A stretch of DNA of 64,000 nt from contig NC_057863.1 of NCBI RefSeq assembly GCF_019393635.1, positions 574,004,284 to 574,068,283 on the forward strand, read 5' to 3'. Below the pieces are notes generated by a model. That model did no database searches. It had not been told where the DNA came from and saw only the letters and a program-made list of their open reading frames with translations. Below, piece after piece: positions 24,850-35,549 of the stretch. The position numbers and the translations under genes were made by a program. The stretch is from Dromiciops gliroides. Its lineage: Eukaryota > Chordata > Mammalia > Microbiotheria > Microbiotheriidae. The stretch's first letter is position 1. Each line of letters begins with the position of its first letter.

Positions 24850-24975
24850 AATTGGAGTTAATAGAACCGGCTTCAACATTTATTAACTGTATGATCGTGG
24901 GCAAGTTGCTTAATTTCTGTGGGTTTCAAGTTCCTTATGTATAAAATGAGGATAATATTATTTGCACTAATTGGC
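24850..24975 (+). mobile_element. MIR-type SINE
   Basis: ATGATCGTGGGCAAGTTGCT, then TATGTATAAAATGAGGATAA in sense order. Confidence 0.7.
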
Positions 24976-24989
24976 TCAAAATTATATTT

Positions 24990-25060
24990 GGTGTCCCCAA
25001 AATCTTAGTGTAGCTTTAAGCCTGAAAAATCTAAAAGTACACTAAGACCTTTGGGATGCT
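24990..25060. mobile_element. Short palindromic MITE-like element
   Basis: GGTGTCCCCAAAATCTTAGT at the left is nearly the reverse complement of ACACTAAGACCTTTGGGATGC at the right, around a central AAAAAT. This fits a mariner-type palindromic MITE; the exact family is not certain. Confidence 0.65.
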
Positions 25061-25064
25061 CTGT

Positions 25065-25560
25065 ATTGTACCACCTATTTAATCCTGTCATATTCTTCCA
25101 TCCTCTTATATACTGATGCAGGTTTAGGTTGTCTGCCTCTTCAGATTCTTTTTTTCTTCTTTCTTCTTGGAGCATTTTTCTTCCATTCTTCTAAGAAACT
25201 CTTCATTTTCCTTGACAATCCAGAGAGTAGAGAGACATTCCATCAGCCTTTTCACTTGCTCCTTTAGGAGGAAGACTCCTTGTTGCCTTTGCCATTTATT
25301 TTGTATTGGCCCACACTGCTGTGTTTTCTTGTTATTTCAGTGTCTTCCTGTGGTTCTCTTGCACAACTTGTATAACTGTGAGCTCCTTAAGCCCAAACCC
25401 TATATTTCTTTTGGATCACTCACATCACCTAGAAGAGTGAAGATTCCCAGCAAATGTGTATTTTGGAGATTAAGGTGCCTTTATGCTGCTACATTTAATA
25501 CATTGCTATATGGGAATTCATTGAGTTCTAGCAACTCTAATGTATGCATTATGTAGTCTT
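25065..25560. other. Unassigned non-coding DNA
   Basis: No recognised gene or repeat. A 129-codon frame at 25167-25556 lacks any domain signature. Confidence 0.45.
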
Positions 25561-25564
25561 TACA

Positions 25565-25694
25565 GGTGGTCACACTGACAGTGTGACCTTTGGCAAATTA
25601 CTGAACCTCCCTGACTTTGGATTTCCTCAATTATAAACTGAGGGATTGAACTAAGTCATCTCTGAAGTCCCTTCCAGCTGTAGATCTATGATCC
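25565..25694 (+). mobile_element. MIR-type SINE
   Basis: AGTGTGACCTTTGGCAAATT, then CTGTAGATCTATGATCC in sense order. Confidence 0.8.
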
Positions 25695-25699
25695 AATTA

Positions 25700-26640
25700 T
25701 CATCCTTTATCATTTCCTTGCAGTCCTTTGCACAAATTGCTTTTCAATCTATATATGCAAAGCACTCGAGACTTTCTTCTCTAACGATTTAGCATTTACT
25801 AAGAAAGTAAAATCTCTCAAAGGAAGGTGTAGTTACCCAACCTATCTGCAGTACATGCTTTGAAAGCACTTTTATTGAAGTGCTGAAGACAGAAAAGAAA
25901 CGAATATTTTGAATACACATGCGACAGAAACAAAACTGACAAAAAGACTTGCTTGATCTTCCATGGCCTGATGCATGAAAGCGACTGAGAAGCAAAAGTT
26001 TTTCTTAATAAAAACATATGAACAGGATTGTTTCTTCTTTTTGGATTCTGTTGTATACATATAGATAAGGGTCATCAGTTTTACCTGCCATAGATAGGTA
26101 TCTCCATAAGAAAAAGGAACCACCAAATAACATTTTTTACCTAGTGATAAAAACAAGTCACCATGGGGAAAATGAAACATGAATGTGTAACTGGGGGGGG
26201 GTGTACCATCAACAAAAGAAATGTCTTCTCCTACTCTAGAGCATAAAGAGACCTGAAACAGACTATGAAGCTATGTATTGAATCACCTGCCAATCCGCTG
26301 ATGTTCCTTGGAGGTCTTCCATTCCTGTACTGACCCAGCTTGACCCCACTTAGCTTGTGAGAATTGGCAGGGTCTGAATGCCAGGTGGTATGTGTGGCTA
26401 TGGGCCAGTGCTATTTGAGACTTTAACCAAAGTGATAGCAAAGGTTAATCTTTTTCATGTGAATTGCCTAATTTATAGTTTTCTGGAAGAACTGGATGTG
26501 ATTCGGAACAGAAGCTCTCTTTTGTAAAATATCTTGTTCCATGATTTTTAGACTTGATTCACATAATTTTCTCATGGTTTCTGAACTCTTTTTAATGTTT
26601 TTCCCCCTCTGCCTCACAAAGATCTCATTAATTGTCATTT
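25700..26640. other. Unassigned non-coding DNA
   Basis: No recognised gene or repeat. Confidence 0.5.
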
Positions 26641-26644
26641 TGTT

Positions 26645-26777
26645 TTGTTTTTGGAGGTATTTGGGGTTAGGTGACTTGCCTATGGTCATACAGCTAGTAA
26701 ATTTCTGAGGCTACATTTGAACTCAGGTGCTTCTGACTCCAGGGCCCGTGCTCTATCCGGCTGTCACCTAGTTGCCT
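26645..26777 (-). mobile_element. tRNA-derived SINE, diverged
   Basis: GGGGTTAGGTGACTTGCCTA through GCTCTATCCGGCTGTCACCT in reverse orientation, with small deletions in the body. Confidence 0.9.
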
Positions 26778-26789
26778 CTATCTTTTGTC

Positions 26790-27455
26790 TTTGTCGAGCA
26801 GACCATATTCATGTAGTTGTATAGCTTCATAATACCTTGTCTTGTTTTTCTAGTGTGTCATGCCTAGCATTTTGGAAATGCTTCTTTGACAGATGCCTGT
26901 TTCTCAGACTTTCATTCATATTGTGTTCAGTGAAATTTCTGGAAGTAAATGCCACAAATAGTTCATGATTTTTCAAATCCTACACAAGAAGCCCAGTAGG
27001 CCCAGTGCCAGTTGATCCTCCCTCTCTCTTTCTGTGTGTCTTTCTTTCTCTCCCCAGCCTATCCAGAATGAACAAATATTTTCAGGAATGCACACATTGG
27101 CCTTAGGTAATTCCTTTTGATTCCTTGATAGCAAAATACCCAGACTGTCTGCTCCTGCTATGTTTTTCTTTAACATTTTCCTTTCTCTTAGCTTCCTGGT
27201 ATGATCTGATGCTCTTCTTGAAGTGGGCTGCTTTAGGGACTGGCCTCTTCTTGGATCAGTTCTTTCAGGGTGGTAACTGGCAGGCCATTAGAAAATAAAA
27301 TGAAGGGAAGCAAGCACACAAGGATTATCTATAGATTTCAGTTATATAGGTTATAAATTTCTCCTGTTACTTCAGACAGTAAAATGTTTGCTAAATACAT
27401 GTTGAGGGAAAACTAATGAGTAGGAACTGTTGCATCCAGATTGGTTTAGAGTTTC
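26790..27455. other. Unassigned non-coding DNA
   Basis: No recognised gene or repeat. A CT-rich run (27021-27055) is present. Confidence 0.5.
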
Positions 27456-27464
27456 CGTTGCCTG

Positions 27465-27550
27465 ACAACCTTTATCTTGTCCTATTGCTTTACCTGGCAC
27501 AGTACCTTTCTCATAGTAAGCACTTAATAGAAGTTTGTTGGATTGGATTG
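27465..27550 (+). mobile_element. L2 LINE 3' tail fragment
   Basis: GGCACAGTACCTTTCTCATA, then GTAAGCACTTAATAGAAG is the L2 3' end; GGATTGGATTGGAT follows. Confidence 0.65.
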
Positions 27551-27989
27551 GATTAGAATGATTAGCAAGGTAGTCCTTTAGGGTGTATGGGTCCCAGAGT
27601 TGTTCCAATTGGTGGAGTAGGTGGGTGATGGGTAAATAACATTGCATATTTTGGCCTTTCTTCTATAACATCTTTATGATGAAATCATAAAGGTGAAATC
27701 AGGTTGAAGTAATAGCCCCGACAGTCTTGAAATGAAATCACAAAAAAGCAAATCTAAAAGTGTGCATGGAAAGGTGTAGTCTCATCAACCTTAGTATTAG
27801 CTGGCTGAGGTATCTTCACTTCTTCTGACTAATCCCCTTGGCAGCAAAGGACCCCACCTAAATTTAGGGATTTGGGTACCAATTTAATTCAGTTGTATTC
27901 CTTCCATGTGTTTTCCTCCTCATTCCATTTTGGAGGTGTCAGCTGCTGCCCCAGTTTGAGAAGTGGGTACTGCCATAGTATCTGTCCCT

Positions 27990-28143
27990 GTTTTTTTGGG
28001 GGGGAGCAGGGCAGTGAGGGTTAAGTGACTTGCCCAGGGTCACACAGCTAGTAAGTGTCAAGTGTCTGAGGCTGGATTTGAACTCAGGTCCTCCTGAATC
28101 TAGGGCCAGTGTTTTATTCACTACGCCACCTAGTTGCACCCCC
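27990..28143 (-). mobile_element. Short tRNA-derived SINE
   Basis: Reverse copy. GTATCTGTCCCT is duplicated at 27978-27989 and 28144-28155. Confidence 0.96.
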
Positions 28144-28156
28144 GTATCTGTCCCTT

Positions 28157-31100
28157 ATTGCCGGGCATCCTGCTCTGTGCTCTCTCAGGTGCTTCTAGCT
28201 AAATCAACTGATCTTTCTGTAAGCATGCTCAATAAAAGAGAATATTGTCTTTAATTCTTCTGTGAAGGTCCCCTTTTAAGTCTCTAACATAACTCCCCTA
28301 AAATGTGTTCCAGAATTTTATGGGGAATCAAAGTGAAGCTCTGTGTTTGTTATATTGTTTATAGACCACTCTTTCCCCCTCCATCTTTTGCTATTAGAGT
28401 CAACATTTGTTCTTTCGCAGTCATGTGGTGCCTCTCCTTGTGTCCATGATATTTCAGGAGTAATTGCCCAGAAATCACATCTTCATGGTCTTTTAGTACC
28501 CTGGGTTCTAGTTTGTTTGGGTATGATGACTTGAATTCATCTTGGTAGCTAGGAGCTCTCTTGCTATTTCCCTACTCATCTTGTATCACACAGCTAATAA
28601 ATGTAAGAACTTCACTTTGAATCTGGATTTTTCACAAGTCTAATGCTCTTTCCACTATACCACATGGCCTTTTGCTATGTCATAGGGTTCCAAGAAACTG
28701 AAGTGAGAGAAAACACAGGGAGCCCAGGGAAGGCCAGAAGCAGTGGCCTTCTGACTTTGTGAAATGAAAAAAAAAGAGAGTCGTAATATGTGGTAACCAG
28801 GGATTAAGTGTTTATATGAGAGGGTGAATACATTGAGGCACCAGTGAAGAGAATGTGAACAAAGAAGTTAGGCTAGTAGCAGGGAGGAAGCCAGAGGTGG
28901 ATTAGATGGTAGCTAGAACACAAGTTTCAGATCAGATCAGCACTGTTTTAATTCATTGATGTTTGATTTCCCAGAAAGCATTGAAAGGAGTCTGTCCTGC
29001 TGAGCTTCTGTTCCTAAAGGATTAACATTACCATATAACCCATTTACTCACTTATGCTCTTCTACATAAAAATGTTGGGGTTTTTTTGCACAGCTATTTA
29101 AGAATCTTCAAAATCATTATCAAAAATTATTTATTAACTTCCTAATTGTGCATGGCTCCATGCTAGGTGTTATTCAAAGATTGGTCTTACCTTATACAAA
29201 TGAAAAGAATCTCTGTGCTTATGTGAAGAAGTGGTACTCTAGGGGGTGGGGGACAGAAATGATCTCTATAACTTTCTATTTTGTGAAAAATCAATCCTAC
29301 TTTCAGGGCTGTTTATCAACCAGCAAAGGAGGACTTTAGTAGCCTAGGCAATTCTAGCCAAATTCAACACTTAGCAGAATGACAGAAGAATAATTAAAAT
29401 ATGGATTTAAGTGTAGCCTGGTTTTTAAAATTATAACTTCACTCCAGGCTAGTCATTAATAAACATCTGTTAATGGTAGCTGGTTAGCTTCAGATATTGA
29501 AAAAGATGAATGTGTAAGGAGAAATCTTAGGTTAACTGGTTATTGAAATGAAAATGATTCAGCTATACCTTAGGAGGATTATCAATAATTCAGAGGGCAG
29601 AGACAGATTGGGCTGTTAATTTCAGCAAATGAAGTTTTAAAAAGCAGGTTTCAATAAGGAACAGTTGAAAAATCTATAAAATCGCTGGGTTTAAAGAGTA
29701 AAGGACTCCTAAAGAATTAGAAGTGTATAAAGAGACAAGATAGGAGGACACAAGAAATTACCACCCCTGGGTGCTATAAAAAGGAAGGAAAGCTCGGAAG
29801 AAACCTAGTTCATCTAACAAAGAGCTGACATGAAAATGGGAATAGCACCAGAAATGGAAACTGGGGCAAATTACCAGGGAGGTGCTTGAGGCAGCAACAA
29901 AGACTCCAAGGAAGAACAGAAAAGTGAAAGCAGGAAATAGGATGCAAAAGGCAGAAAGGAACAAGAGATTGGATGAAATAAAATGTTATTTCTTTATTTG
30001 ATAGGGTAGGGAAAGATAATAATAGGTGACATAAAAACTGGAGCTGTTTGATACATCTTTTTTTTTTTTTTAACTTTACAAAAACAACCTCCAGAAAACT
30101 GCAAATAGGGACAGTTAATATTTCGAGGGGGAAAAGCAATGGTTTTATGAAAGATGACTTAAATGAGATATTTGTTTTAAAATCTGAAAACTTGTATCTC
30201 AGGGAACTAAAAGGGCTAGTTCATATACCAGGGCCTTTAACTCTATTTTTTTTTAAGAATCTTGGCATATTAGGAAGTATCTTAAAAGTTGTTGTTTTTT
30301 TTAAAGCAATCTCTGTCCCCAAATACACATCTATATATGGATGAGGAAAAGCCAATGCAGGAAATTTATATTTGTCTAAAAAGAAAAATCATATGATAAA
30401 TTAACAACTATCTTGTAGAAGATAAGATGATGAGTAAAAGTCAGAAGAATTTCATGTAGAAGTCCTGTCTATGCTGCCAGTTCTGATAGTTCAAGAGAGC
30501 GCGATGGCTATAATATAGATAGAACCTGAAACCAAGAGTAGTGCCAAAAACCAAACCAAAACAAAACACACTAAACAACCCTGTCCTGCTCTGCCCTAAC
30601 CCAGACCCAGAGGTTTGGAAGACTTCTCAAGAACCAATACACTTTATAATATCTACAGCTCCTATTTGTCTCCATCTGGTATTCTCACAGCTGTCCTTAG
30701 TTCCCTCGCAAACACCAAGCTAACCAGTCATGGTACATAGAGCTATTTTATCATATGCAACAATGAATAGAGAAAGGCCTTGTACCTGAACTCAGACAAC
30801 ATTTTCCTCTGATGGGTCCTATCTCCTCATAAGGACTGTGTATCTAAATCCAGATTTAGAATTACTTCAGAGGGATTAAGATGCCTTCAAGTAGGGGAAG
30901 GATTCTGGATTATTAGCAAGTCAACCAGCTCTCTTCCGCAGCCCTGTCCCTTCCCTATCTTTTCCTCCCTTCTTTCTTTCCTATGCCCTTTTCTTTTGTC
31001 TTTTTCCTTTTCCCTTCCCCCTTCCCCTTCCCCATGCCTTCATTGTCCACATAATTCACAATACTAGCAAATGGCAAGATCCAGATTAGTTCCTCCTTGT

Positions 31101-31240
31101 GTTCCTTTAATTTATAATACTTCAGTTCTGTCCCCTCCAACAGTCTTTGGGTTTAGGGTTCCTTGTCATGCCACTCTTTCTTTCCCTTGCTGTGCTCCAT
31201 TGTTTTACTGCTTATGCTGTCTACTTCCCCATGACAGTTC
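28157..31240. other. About 3 kb of unassigned non-coding DNA
   Basis: A degraded antisense MIR is visible at 28588-28675 (CACACAGCTAATAAATG onward). Pyrimidine-rich sequence occurs at 30955-31035. No gene, RNA or younger element is recognised. Confidence 0.45.
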
Positions 31241-31884
31241 TTTGACTTCTTGAAGACATCTACTATGTCTCCTCTCTCAGTCCTTCTTGAAGGTAAAGAT
31301 TCCCAGTTCTTTTAACCAATTCTTGTATAATACATTCCACTGTATTGGATGCTTTCTTTTGAATGTCCTCTAGGCTTCTCAATGTTAATTCTAAATTATG
31401 GAACTGAACACAATGGTCTAGATGTGATCTGTCTTGTGCAAAGTAAAGTAGGGCTGCCATTTTCCTTGTTTTGGCCACCAAGCTTCTTGTAATGCAGCCT
31501 TAGATAACATTAGCCTTTTTTGATTGGCATGCCATTTCATTGACTCATATTGAATTTATGGAGCTTTTATATGAAATGGTATCTTAGTTAAATCCCTCCT
31601 CTCCCACTCATCATGTTCTTCTTTTTTTTTTTATCATGTTCTTCTGAAGCTGACTTTTAAACTTTAATTATAGAATTTACATCTTTGGTATTAATTTAAT
31701 TCTTTTTCTTTTTGGCCTTTCATTCTATTTTGTGGAGATCTTCTTACATACTGATCATGACCCGACATGTTAGTTATCCTTCTCAAATATGACAATTATG
31801 CCATCTATGCCTTCATTTAAATCCTTGATAAAAATATGGAATACTATTGTTCCAAAGACAGATCACTGGGGCACTCTAATAAGG

Positions 31885-32512
31885 GTCTATCATAAGTCAT
31901 CTTACCTTTTTCCTGCCACCAGACTTGCATGACTGTGGAAAAGAGAGTAAAACTGATGACTACAAAATTCTGCCTCACTTAAATCCAATTCATGAGCAAG
32001 TCAAGACATTGCCTGTGATGTCATTGGTTCTCTTTGAAAATGAAGGACTGTAATGATTGGAATGACGCCACCTACTGGAGACTTGCTGTGGAAAGCTCCA
32101 CCGTGAGGAAAATGCCTCAGAGGCATTGTGGCTTTTCCTTGGCGTCAGGAAATGACGTTTGCTCATGGGTGCTGTCTATCAAGGCTACCAGCCAATCAAC
32201 TTGAGGAGCCTCCTATGGTCTGGGAGGAGACAGGAAGGAGGAAAGGGAGCCTGCGCAGAGAGCGCTGGCCTTTTTGGGCTTCCTGACTTGATGGTGGTGG
32301 CGGCAGAGGACTTCACAGGAAATTTGAGGAAAGATAGGAATGCCAGGCTGTTAGAATTCTGTTCTCAATCTTTTTCTTTCTATTTTCCAATAAACCCTTA
32401 AAAACCTAAACTCGTTTTATCAGTGATTTTTAGTCAGTTTCCCCCAAACTGGGGGAACAGATTAGAATCCACATTTAGAATCTTAAATTACACAGTATGA
32501 ACAACAACAATA
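31885..32512 (+). mobile_element. RTE-derived SINE/LINE 3' end, interrupted by a solo LTR
   Basis: CTGCCTCACTTAAATCCAAT and TTGGTTCTCTTTGAAAATGA precede the LTR; the terminal GAACAACAACAA lies to its right at 32499-32510. The sequence parallels the 3' part of the copy at 56676-57347. Confidence 0.8.
32049..32494 (+). mobile_element. Solo endogenous retrovirus LTR (fossil)
   Basis: About 446 bp, from TGTAATGATTGGAATGACGC to a terminal TTACACA, with a CCAATAAACCC polyadenylation signal near 32389. No internal retroviral sequence adjoins it. It sits inside the tail of an RTE-derived repeat, so it is younger than that repeat. A clear target duplication was not found, and the exact ends and family are uncertain. 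Confidence 0.65.
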
Positions 32513-32861
32513 TAGGTCTATACAAGTAGTTGATGTTAATGGAACTCTGTATTCCATCCCTCAACTGATTTTGAATACATTTAGTGTACTATCACTTGGT
32601 CCTTATCTCCCTATCTTGTTTATAATGATAGAGACCTTGTCAAATACTTTACTGAAATCTAGGTATACTATGTCTCCATATTTCCTGATTCCCTGGTTTA
32701 GTCAATTTGCAACAAAAACCAAAATGAGATTAGACTGACATTATTTGTTCTGGATGTGGCCATGCTGGATTCCTTTTCTAAATGTTCACAAACTATCCCT
32801 TTAATAATGTAGTCTAAAATATTTTCAGGAATCGTACTAGTACTTAACTGGTCTAGAGAGG

Positions 32862-33112
32862 CAATGTGATATAAGGGAAAGAGCAGTAGATTTTTCCTTG
32901 GTTGCTAGGATGGAGCACCAGAAGGAAAAGAAAGATTGGCATGGAAGGAACCCTAAACCCCAAGACTATTGCAGGGTCCAGAGCTGAAGGGTTATAGGCA
33001 AAGAGTCACAAGAAGGAGGAGCAAATGGGTATAATAATATGAGTAACACCAACCTCACAGGGCTTTTGTAATAATGTATGTAAAATGCTTTATAAACCTT
33101 AAAGTGTGACAC
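32862..33112 (+). mobile_element. MIR-type SINE with diverged middle
   Basis: Head GCAATGTGATATAAGGGAAA and tail ATGCTTTATAAACCTTAAAG. Confidence 0.65.
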
Positions 33113-33218
33113 AATTGTCAGTCTCTATTATTCAGAGGACATTTTCCCTTCTACAGTCCCATACTTCCTCTCCCTTTCCCTAAGACTTTTCAGAGTTCTC
33201 CAACAAAAGATCATTAAT

Positions 33219-33462
33219 GGGGACAGCTAGGTGGTGCAGTGGATAAAATACTGACCCTGAATTCAGGAGGACCTGATTTCAAATTTGACCACAGACACTT
33301 GACACTTACTTCCTTTGTGACCCTGGGCAAGTCACTTAACCCTGTTTGCCTCAGTTCCTCATCTGTAAAATGAACTGAAAAAGGAAATGGCAAAGTACTC
33401 CTATATCTTTGCCAAGAAATTCCCACTGGGGTCATGAAGAGTCAGACACATCTGAACAACAG
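33219..33462 (+). mobile_element. RTE-tailed tRNA-derived SINE
   Basis: SINE head and body, then GGAAATGGCAAAGTACTCCT, TATCTTTGCCAAGAAATTCC and AAGAGTCAGACACATCTGAA with CAACAG: a CORE-SINE carrying an RTE-like 3' tail. Confidence 0.92.
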
Positions 33463-33479
33463 AAACTTTAAGGTTTATA

Positions 33480-33650
33480 AAATGTTTTCCTTATAGCAGT
33501 CCAGAAGCGGGTAAAGGAAATATTATTGCTATTCAGTGAATGGAAAAACTGAAGCTCAGGGCAGAGAAATGACAGTTGGTCCATGTGGGAGCCCAACATC
33601 AAACCTGGTTATCTTGTCTGTAACACCAGGACTCACCATTAAGTCACACT
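33480..33650 (-). mobile_element. MIR-type SINE fragment
   Basis: AACTGAAGCTCAGGGCAGAG, then AAATGACAGTTGG in antisense MIR order. Confidence 0.5.
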
Positions 33651-33949
33651 GCCTGCCATATAGGACATGATTTCAAATTTATCCAATTATAATTTTTGCC
33701 CATGAGTGTAAATATCTATATGCCTACATCTACATATTGTTCCATCTCTGCAAAGGTTATTTGATGGTTTCATATATGGAAGGTAACCCTTATTCTCAAA
33801 GGCTGTGCTAGTAGAATACAAGATGTGACAACTTCTACCAAACTGGAAAACCCTCAGTAGATTATCCTAATGAGATGTTGTGTCCCTTGTCCAAGAACCA
33901 GCCTAACTAAACATGGAGAAGTGCATCACCAGCTAGTAGAAAGGAAACA

Positions 33950-34180
33950 TGCATTTATTAAGTGTCAGGCACTATGCTAAGCATTTTAGAATTATTTTCT
34001 CATTTGATCTTCATAAAAACCCTGGGAAGTAGGTGTCATTATTATCCCCATTTTACAGATGAAGAAACTAAGGGATAGAGAGTTTACATGACCTGCCTAG
34101 GGTTACACAGCAAGTAAGTTTCTAAAGCTGGATTTGAACTCAGGTCTAGCATTCTATCTATTTTGCCACCTAACTGCCTC
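33950..34180 (-). mobile_element. MIR/CORE-SINE, nearly full length
   Basis: GCATTTATTAAGTGTCAGGC, CCCCATTTTACAGATGAAGA, GGGTTACACAGCAAGTAAGT and CTATTTTGCCACCTAACTGC in antisense order. Confidence 0.88.
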
Positions 34181-34194
34181 TAAATAAAACAGAA

Positions 34195-35345
34195 GTACAC
34201 CCTGACCTGGAATAAAATGGAGTCAGATGTACCACTCCTTGTGCCTTCATGGGGGTGAGGGGACTCTGGAAATTTTTGGGAGTGATCAGAGAAAGCCTCT
34301 TACAGGAAGTGGCACCTGAGCTCTGCTTCGAAGGAAGTTAGTTTCAAAATGGCAGAAGCAAGGAGGGAAAGCATTTCAGACATAAGAAACACAGAGATGG
34401 GAGGTGGGATGTCATGAGGTGAGAATGCTGACCTCCTTCTTACCCTTGAACTCCTTAATTGCCATTTTTAGCTCATTATATCATTCATTCATTCATTCAT
34501 TCATTCATACTTTACTGATATTATAGGAAAAGTGAGAAAAAGCATGTAGGGCAGGTGTTCCTGAAAGAAAGGAGAGTACAAATGTAATATACTGAGAAAG
34601 GTAGTTTAGAGCAAGATTGTAAAGGATTCTAAATATCAAATAGTGGAGTTTGTATTTTGTATTTGGGACAACAGGGAATCACTAAAACCTTTGGATCAAT
34701 GAAATGACTTAGTGAGGAATAATACTTTGATAGCTATGTGGAGGGTGGCTGAGAGAGGAAAGAGATCAGAAGACTATTGCACTAGTGCAGGTGAGAGGTG
34801 ACCAGGGTTTGGACACTTCTTTCTTACCTTCACCTCAGAGAGTCCATTTCTTCCTTTAATTTGCAGTTCAAGCACCATCTTCTGCATCAAGCCTTTCTGG
34901 GTCCTCCCAACTGCTAGTGTTTTTCCTCCCAAACTACTTTGAATTTAACTGCTTTGCATATTTTAAAATCTATTCACTTTAAATTCACACTTCATGTACT
35001 TGGATATGTATTTGTTGCTTCTTACCTCTCTCCCCCTTTTGAGTAAGGATTGCTTCATTCTTTGTACTTGTATTCTTATCACCTAGCATAGCACTTTACA
35101 CACAGTAGATGCTTAAGAACCACTTATTTCTTAACTGATTGAGAGAAGGGGTCAGGTTCAAGAGATGTTGTGGAGCTAGAATTGACAAGTCTTGACAACT
35201 GATTGGATATGGGGGGAGGGTAAGGATAAGTGAAGCTAGAAGATGATTGGAAGGATGATGATGCTATTGACAGAAATGGGGAAATTAAGAAGAGGAGTGA
35301 GAATTATATTGATAGATATAGCACTGCACTCTGAGGGAGAGGGAG
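34195..35345 (-). mobile_element. L2 LINE, interrupted by another L2 fragment and an (ATTC)n tract
   Basis: Antisense L2 text before (AGGAAGTGGCACCTGAGCTC, GTGCAGGTGAGAGGTGACCA) and after (AAGAGATGTTGTGGAGCTAG, TGATTGGATATGGGGGGAG) the plus-strand insert at 34808-35130. (ATTC)n occurs at 34482-34508. Confidence 0.7.
34808..35130 (+). mobile_element. L2 LINE 3' end inserted in opposite orientation into L2
   Basis: GTTCAAGCACCATCTTCTGC, CCTAGCATAGCACTTTACAC and AGTAGATGCTTAAGAACC are the sense L2 3' end. Confidence 0.7.
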
Positions 35346-35367
35346 GAGACAGCATGTGCAGACTTGT

Positions 35368-35534
35368 GAGGTAGGTGCTGTTATGATTCCCCCAATTTGC
35401 AGATGAGGAAACTGAGGTTGTGAAAGGTTAAGTGACTTGTCCAGCTTCACACAGGCAAAAGTAACTGAGGCAGGATTTGAATTCAGAACTCCCTGACTCT
35501 AAGTCCAGAACTTTGACTATTGTGCCGAGCAGCC
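35368..35534 (-). mobile_element. MIR-type SINE
   Basis: TTTGCAGATGAGGAAACTGA, TTAAGTGACTTGTCCAGCTT and GGATTTGAATTCAGAACTC in antisense order. Confidence 0.85.
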
Positions 35535-35549
35535 ATAGGTTTGGAATCC

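Larger units (their letters stand above)
31250..32855 (-). mobile_element. CR1/L3 LINE, split by an RTE-derived insert that holds a solo LTR
   Basis: Left part (31250-31885) has the antisense 3' region (ATGTCTCCTCTCTCAGTCCT, GATCACTGGGGCACTC). The right part (32515-32855) continues in order: GAGACCTTGTCAAATACTTT, ATCTAGGTATACTATGTCTC, TTTAATAATGTAGTCTAAAA. The intervening sequence is younger. Confidence 0.8.

Noticed and set aside
32159-32401. 80-codon frame in the solo LTR
   Set aside because: It lies within LTR sequence and has no protein signature.
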